64,000 nt of DNA, from positions 57,898,429-57,962,428 of the forward strand of contig OX485804.1 in NCBI GenBank assembly GCA_950295325.1, read 5' to 3'. Within the stretch, counting starts at the first letter, position 1. Each line of letters starts with the position of its first letter. Below are positions 58,701 to 64,000 of this stretch, in pieces. The notes beneath the pieces were generated by a model that saw nothing but the letters and a program-made list of their open reading frames with translations, made no database searches and was not told where the DNA came from. The position numbers and the translations under genes are program-made. This DNA comes from Polytrichum commune (lineage: Eukaryota; Streptophyta; Polytrichopsida; Polytrichales; Polytrichaceae).

Positions 58701-61700
58701 CATCAGAAACACTATTTCTTTTATCACTATCCAAAGTTTGTGCCTGAGATTCAGAAAGGACCACATTCTCCCGTGCACTCTCACCATCAAAATTCCTGTT
58801 CCCAGAAAGTAAGTAGTAAGTATATATTTCATACAAGTAGCACAATATTTGCTATGCAGTGCACAGGACAATGATTCCATTGGCATGAAGAAGCCAATAG
58901 AAAAGCACACGAATACCAGAAGACAATCAGGGATGGCAGATAAGTTATAACCTGAAGTCTTTATAGTTCCTCCCTTGCTTGACCAGCCTATAAGCTTCAT
59001 TGCACTCCTCCAGTCGTTGTCGACTAATTATACATTCAGTGCCCAAAGAAACATTTAATCAGACAATATCACACATTATGTGTTTCAAGGAATCTCATGG
59101 CAGACATCCTATCCTACATCTTTCCAGAGATTCTGATTACTCAAATGCAATTAACATTGACGAAAACAGCATGAAAACCACCTCAATAACTTCATGACCT
59201 CAAAAGTCAGAATAAAGAGCTCAACACTCAATCTAATTTTTTTTAAAAAGAACATAAATTTGTCTGCTCACACAAACTCGCACCCCTCATCGACTGAGGT
59301 ACAAAGCCTTACCTTCTTTGAAGGAAACTAGTAGCTCGAACGCCCTCTGGTTGCTGCACCCAGGCACTGTTTTGCATGAAGCTATCCACCCACAATGAGC
59401 ACACTTGAACAGCCAGAGCAATAGACCTTTGTTTATCCACTTTACTAACCCCTGTTTTCACTTTGTCATGCTCCTCTCCATGACCTGTAATTGGCGAAGC
59501 TCCTGGGTAAAAAGAAAGCCACGCCATCTCCTCACATACTACCTGCATAATTATAAAAGTGTGATTTAAATCCAGTGAATAATTTTCCAGAGGGAGGATC
59601 GATTGAGGATCCACATGCTAATAATGGTAGGTAGCGTTTCAAAAGCAACTTAAGAATAAGTTTTACTTCTTTTCACAAATGCAATGTTAGTCACGTTGCA
59701 ACCCAGAAGACTTTGTGGAGATGAAATTGACGGTAATGCAAGAGAAGAACCTGCAACTGAATTACTGACCTCAACAAAGAGCTGATAAGAGGATACACTT
59801 GAAAGCTGCGGGTAAAATAAAACGCAGCCACCATCTAGGTACCTGCAGTTACATGATTGTCAAAAAACTTGGACAGAACTTAAATAGTACATAATCTAGA
59901 TGCAAGGGAAGGTAGAACTGGCCCAGAAAGGGCAAACATAAAGTTTGCTGCCTCAAATCCATCCTGTAAATGAAAGTTCCAGCCAAGGCAGGATGAAGCT
60001 CAGAAGAAATCACACCTGAGTAAGCTTGCAATTGCTTCTTCTGCATCTCCTACACCTCTGCTGGCCAAGTATGCCCTGGTCCTTCTCCCTAGAGCAACAA
60101 AAAAGCCAAATACAGCTAAATCCTTCTCTAAAACCTGCATGCAACTTTCATGAATCAATAATGAACATCAACTCTTGAGTTCAACAATAAGCATCAACAC
60201 ATCACTGCCAAACCATTTAGCAGCACATAGAGATATACCAAATTGACTAAGCCTAGATGGTGCATAATGCTTTGATTCTTCATTGAGGAGAAGGTCACTA
60301 CAATACTGGCCTTTGATACAATATACATTAAAATAAATGGTATCAGGTGATTGGGCTCCTCCATTGGCAAATATAGCCCATTTCTGTAGCAAAAGGGGTG
60401 GCAGACCTTATACCTCAGCACTAGCAGTAGATTTCAATCTCAATTGTACACCCTCTCTCACTAAAGCTGCACAAAGCAGTTGCTGTATTTGGTCAATCCA
60501 AAAGGTGCCTTCATTTTCTTTCACCTCCCACTTCTGAATATCTGCAGCTCTACCTCCAAAACTCTTGAGGAACTCCCGCTTAAGTCCTACACTAGAAGAA
60601 AAAAAATACACTTCTTTCATTGACATACACTCCGGCAGCTTCTGCAGTCCCCGGTTGATCTCCTCCGTGAGTAATAATGAAAAAGGATGACAAGACACTG
60701 CTGCTGCACCTAGTTTCATAACCGCTGCACTGCTGCTCAATGAGAGAGTAAGGAGTGCCAGGTCACTGTCCTTGCTTGGGCTGGCAGTAGTCCCTTCCCA
60801 TCCTCTGCAATAAGAGTACAATTTGTTCAAATTTGGATGTAATATATTGGTTCTATGTAGACCTAAAGTAGTACAATCACAATAAATATTCTTATACCAC
60901 ATTGCCTATTGCATGCACATCAGTTTAGCCTAGACATAACTAAACCTAAATAGGTACAAGTGTAACCTTGCAGCTTACTATCAATCGATCACCTCCCTAA
61001 TGAATGACAATGGGAGACTCACGACTACCTACTTTACAAGCTCCCAATAGTATTGTACAAACGTCAACTGGTAAAGTGAAGGTGAATGTTTCAGTCTGTA
61101 AGCCAGCAAGCAGTTACAATGGCATGACCTCTCACGGCAAGCTGGAACAGCCTTGTACCATAGCCTTCACCTCACTTCACCTTGGTCCTGAATAGGCAAG
61201 TACCCCAGATAAAGCTTGAGGAGAAGAACCAAATCCTATTGCCTCGTGAAAATTTGTAGCACACTCCTTGCGTACACAACCCATATCTACTTTTAAGGCT
61301 TAATGTCCACCCAAGCTGTTGATGATCGTGTTGATGCAATTGCATAAATATAGTTTTCCACACAACACATGGGGATAACTCTATACAATATGCAGCATCC
61401 AGAAGTGCCCAAGAACCTGAGACTATAAGGAGATATAATACTTCTGATGAACAGCACTCCTCAGTTTGCCCTGCTTAATTTGACATTAGAGGTAGAGACT
61501 ACTATATTTCATTGTTCTTTGATCGGAAATGAGGTTAGCCATGTGAGGAGACAGGGATTTAGCAGCTCATTCCCATTAATCTAAGAAACTTGAGCAGGCA
61601 AGGCAAGTGCATGAGACTTGGCTGTACACCTCTCTTGTCACACTGGCAGGTAATCAGTGTTTTTTTTTTGATGTAGCTTAATAGTCAGATCTCTCATCTT

Positions 61701-63943
61701 TATAACCCAAAATACTGCAGTTCTTCTCTAACACTGGAAAAAGAGTTGGAGAGTGATTGATTGATGCAAGACTAGTTCAATTTGTTGTTATCCACCTGTT
61801 ACGTTCATAGTCCACATTACTTGGTTAAATTGGTTAGAAGTGTGTACGTGGAGGTGACAAGAGTGAAGCGCTTGTCATTCTCCAGAATACTGACGAAACT
61901 TGCTACTGCCTGAGGATGCTGTTTTAACCACAACCAATCATCAGCTGAAGGATCTCTTGTCGACAGCTCCTGCTGAATCATGTCCTTCAATGGAGCTGAT
62001 TGACGCATAAGACTGCACATGAAAGAAACCCATATCTCAAACGATCAGGGAGTTTAAATCAAATTAGAGTCAACAGATAATAAGTGACCCTAGCAAAAGG
62101 AATATGCACTGCTACTAATTTAACTAGCTCTTTTCGTATATCTGCATCACTTAAGACTCCAACCAAACTTTGTAGGTAGTAAACTTATTTCTTCTGCACA
62201 AAGCCTATGATTATTCTTCAAACTATTCTTCAGAACATAGATTTTGAAGACTACATAGAACTCGTTAAAACATTGGCTATTAATATCAATCAGATCAGAC
62301 ATGACGCACCTACGCTGCACAAAAATGTGAACATCTCTGTCTCGACCTTCACCACGAGCTGCAATTTCTTGAACTGCTTGTAGCAGAGAATGCACCGCAG
62401 CCTGCAACCAGTTCCACAAATTGAGATACAAGGGTTTTTTTTTAATTCAGTCATGTGAAGACATTCCACAAACATGACCACTTTGCTTTAGATTCTCCGG
62501 ACTTCAGGAGCACAATTCTTAGGTGCATTGGAAGCACAACACAACAGGGTATTTTCAGATCATACTTCTGTTCAGGTGAGTAATGGAGTATTATTTTCAA
62601 ACCTCTTTTCTTCATTTTCCAGGCTAAACGAAACCAATTCTTATCTTGTTCCCCTTCATAATAGTGGTCAAGCGTTCAATGATACAGTTGAACACTTTGG
62701 TCATACAATATAATCTGTCTTTCATTGACAAACTTCGGAGATATTACTATTTATAAGAGAGCTCGTCATAAGGAAAGAAACAAGACTACCTTCCCCTCGA
62801 GGACTTTCTCAATTATGGATGTGAATCTTACTTGAAGCAACCATTGACACCACCCAACGCATCTCAAATCATAAACTGGCCAAGTGGTTGACTATACCTA
62901 TCCCTAGAGAAAACAGATTATGCCAATTTTGCTCCCCCAATGCAGTTGACAATGAAAATGAGGCACACTTTGTGCTGTAGTGTCCCCCTCTACAACTTCA
63001 TTAAAGATAGATTTCTCACCCTATTCAGAATGTAGTTTTAGGCAGTCTCAAGTCTTTATTCCAATCGGCCTATCGCGTTGATGTTAGCCGCTATCTCACA
63101 GAGGCCACTGCACTCCGTTACTCTAGGGAATTAGCCTTTTTTAACACCATCTTGATGTACTTCGGTCCCATAAGCGTTTTGGCTTCCTAGACTTCAATAT
63201 CAATTTCATCTCAATTTATAGGCTCGTTTTGCAGTTCTCAGAAATCGAAGCTCGTAAGTGGTTCAGCTTACGCTCATCTCATCTCATCTCCATGCAATGC
63301 ATATATGTATACTTATGGGTACACTGGCCAATTTTCAATTTGACATTCTTTCCAAGACTAGCAGATTCGCTTGAGAGTAATTGCCTAGTAAGCGAACAGT
63401 TCTCAGAAATTGAGGCTTGTAGGCTCAGCTTAAGGTCATCTCATCTCCATGCAAGGCATACATACTTATGGTACAGTGGCCAATTTTCAATTTTGGCATT
63501 CTATTCAAGACTAGCAAATACATCTGGAAGTAGGTAATTGCCTGGTAAGCGAGCAGCTCTCAGAAATTGAGACGTGTAGGCTCAGCTTATGGTCATTTCA
63601 TCTCCATACGTATAAACTTATGGTACAGTGACCAATTTTCAATTTGACATTCTGTTCAAGACTAGCAAAATTCGTTTGGAGGTAGGTAAATTGCCTGATA
63701 AGCGAGCGTCCTCATCCACGCATTTTTGTCGATACCGAGCCATTTTTGAGCAAACCAAGGGCCGCGCGTGAGCGACTCTTGATCCTCCATGGCGGATTTA
63801 AAGACACTCGCTGCGTCATGCAAAGCTTGCACAAGATTCTTGTTGCCCTGGTTGCCGCCCTGGTTACCACTGGCCAAGGCTTCTTCATCAAAAAATCTGA
63901 CCCGTGCATTGGCACTCCTATCTAGACTGCCATTCAAAGACGC

Positions 63944-63976
<33 letters not shown>

Positions 63977-64000
63977 ACTTTCTTCCTCTGACGTCGACGC
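52724..64000 (-). CDS. LETM1-like protein, 17 exons, start codon beyond the right edge
   Basis: Exons in transcript order: 64000-63695 (partial), 62401-62310, 62012-61848, 60804-60414, 60134-60016, 59842-59770, 59542-59313, 59023-58952, 58795-58585, 58384-58178, 57946-57840, 57517-57394, 57126-56977, 56436-56278, 55707-55537, 54066-54007, 52885-52724. They join in phase for 932 residues. Landmarks: a polyserine run, GPWFAQKWLGIDKNAW (~80-95), GEGRDRDVHIFVQR (~119-132), and coiled-coil-type sequence around 560-650. The LETM1-type C-terminus (~803-900) has TFTDLASVVPIGFLMLLP, TAVGHAAILAAIQKYVPAL and AYGRERLDVLRRLEQLK. The hydrophobic stretch at ~849-870 is probably membrane-bound. True LETM1 proteins are mitochondrial inner-membrane cation/proton exchange factors; this longer plant LETM1-like group is a different branch whose function I do not know. 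Intron 1 seems to use a GC donor (CAG/GCAATT at 63695/63694); the others are GT-AG. Confidence 0.9.
54129..54610 (-). repeat. Two diverged ~240-bp units within LETM1-like intron 15
   Basis: 54129-54340 and 54396-54610 share, in order, GAGGTCTCAAA-CACCTG, TTTTGAAT-TATCCACATC, CAATGTGAGA, GGCACYAGAAT, AGAGAAAAACAAT and GTTCATTG-ACCAT. Differences are common, so the duplication is old. Confidence 0.7.
54605..54720 (+). repeat. Dispersed repeat family C, degraded partial copy
   Basis: GAGAACTGGCAGCTAGTTA, GATCAACCAGTT and a GGATCTCAACTGG end echo the complete copy at 55205-55440. Confidence 0.5.
54781..54922. repeat. 71-bp tandem duplication in LETM1-like intron 15
   Basis: CAGAAATTGGAGGGT begins at 54781 and again at 54852. 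The units are nearly identical (GTGTC/GTATC and GACAGGG/GACAAGG are the visible differences), so this is recent. Confidence 0.9.
55205..55440 (+). repeat. Dispersed repeat family C, best-preserved copy
   Basis: Runs from GAACCGGCAGTTAGTTACAG through GAACCGGTTGAGGTTCAAGA to CTCAACCGATTATGCCCAAA. It lies in intron 15 of the LETM1-like gene, antisense to it. An open frame across it is not conserved in the other copies. Confidence 0.75.
62830..63185 (+). mobile_element. LINE 3' coding fragment in LETM1-like intron 1
   Basis: In the + direction, antisense to the host gene, the text reads IPRENRLCQFCSPN, then NENEAHFVL, a TAG where a Gln is expected, and then C-PLYNFIKDRF after a one-base shift within a C-run. 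The C-x2-C...H...C knuckle ahead of PLY-x-x-I-x-x-R is the usual C-terminal knuckle of plant LINE reverse transcriptase proteins. Downstream text (YRVDVSRYLTEA, FNTILMY) fits the same tail. This family differs from the one at 30 and 34 kb. Confidence 0.65.
63236..63700 (-). repeat. Three ~155-bp tandem units spanning the intron 1 donor of the LETM1-like gene
   Basis: On the + strand TTGCCTAGTAAGCGA, TTGCCTGGTAAGCGA and TTGCCTGATAAGCGA fall at 63381, 63538 and 63691. Between them are repeated TCTCAGAAATTGAG, GTAGGCTCAGCTTA, CTTATGGTACAGTG, CCAATTTTCAATTT and AAGACTAGCA. The unit nearest the gene contains the last bases of exon 1 and its donor, so the exon end has been copied along with the intron start. 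Confidence 0.85.
63947..63981 (-). repeat. Trinucleotide run coding polyserine in LETM1-like exon 1
   Basis: CTG/CTA triplets on the + strand read AGC/AGT on the coding strand and give eleven consecutive serines. It lies in a low-complexity N-terminal region after an acidic EEE. Confidence 0.9.

Overview
This is nuclear DNA of a land plant. Three multi-exon genes of plant type sit in a repeat-dense, intron-rich, fairly AT-rich background: an augmin subunit 4 gene, a POLLUX/DMI1-type nuclear-envelope ion channel gene and a LETM1-like gene. The TNP2/DUF4218/DUF4216 CACTA remnant and a short TTTAGGG run also fit a plant. I cannot fix the lineage from sequence alone. A seed-free plant (fern, lycophyte or bryophyte) is possible, but nothing excludes a seed plant.

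Layout. 1-4.0 kb: decayed CACTA (En/Spm) transposase region on the + strand. 4-23.6 kb: gene-poor DNA with TIR elements (6.3, 7.3, 15.6, 16.5 kb), (TA)n(GA)n microsatellites, dispersed repeats, and minus-strand fragments of a methyltransferase-like coding region (8.3-9.9 kb). 22.5-23.6 kb: a ~211-bp tandem array ending within about 200 bp of the AUG4 start codon. 23.8-28.4 kb: AUG4 (+, 12 exons, complete). 28.4-43 kb: repeat territory with two LINE fragments, a long G/T-skewed block, a non-autonomous hAT element with exact 8-bp target duplication beside a Harbinger-type MITE, and a 265-bp tandem array. 43.1-46.3 kb: short repeats and unidentified coding-like blocks. 46.4-51.7 kb: POLLUX/DMI1-type channel (+, 11 recognisable exons, N-terminal exon not found). 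52.7-64 kb: LETM1-like gene (-, 17 exons, start beyond the right edge), convergent with the channel gene.

The three genes share no pathway. AUG4 acts in microtubule-dependent microtubule nucleation, POLLUX-type channels in nuclear ion flux behind symbiotic calcium spiking, and the LETM1-like protein is probably an organelle membrane protein. All exon boundaries were assigned by eye from splice sites, reading phase and family similarity. They join without a stop or frameshift in all three genes. The most notable single observation is the channel's filter motif, ADAGNH: it has alanine at the position where a serine-to-alanine change is reported to have altered legume DMI1.
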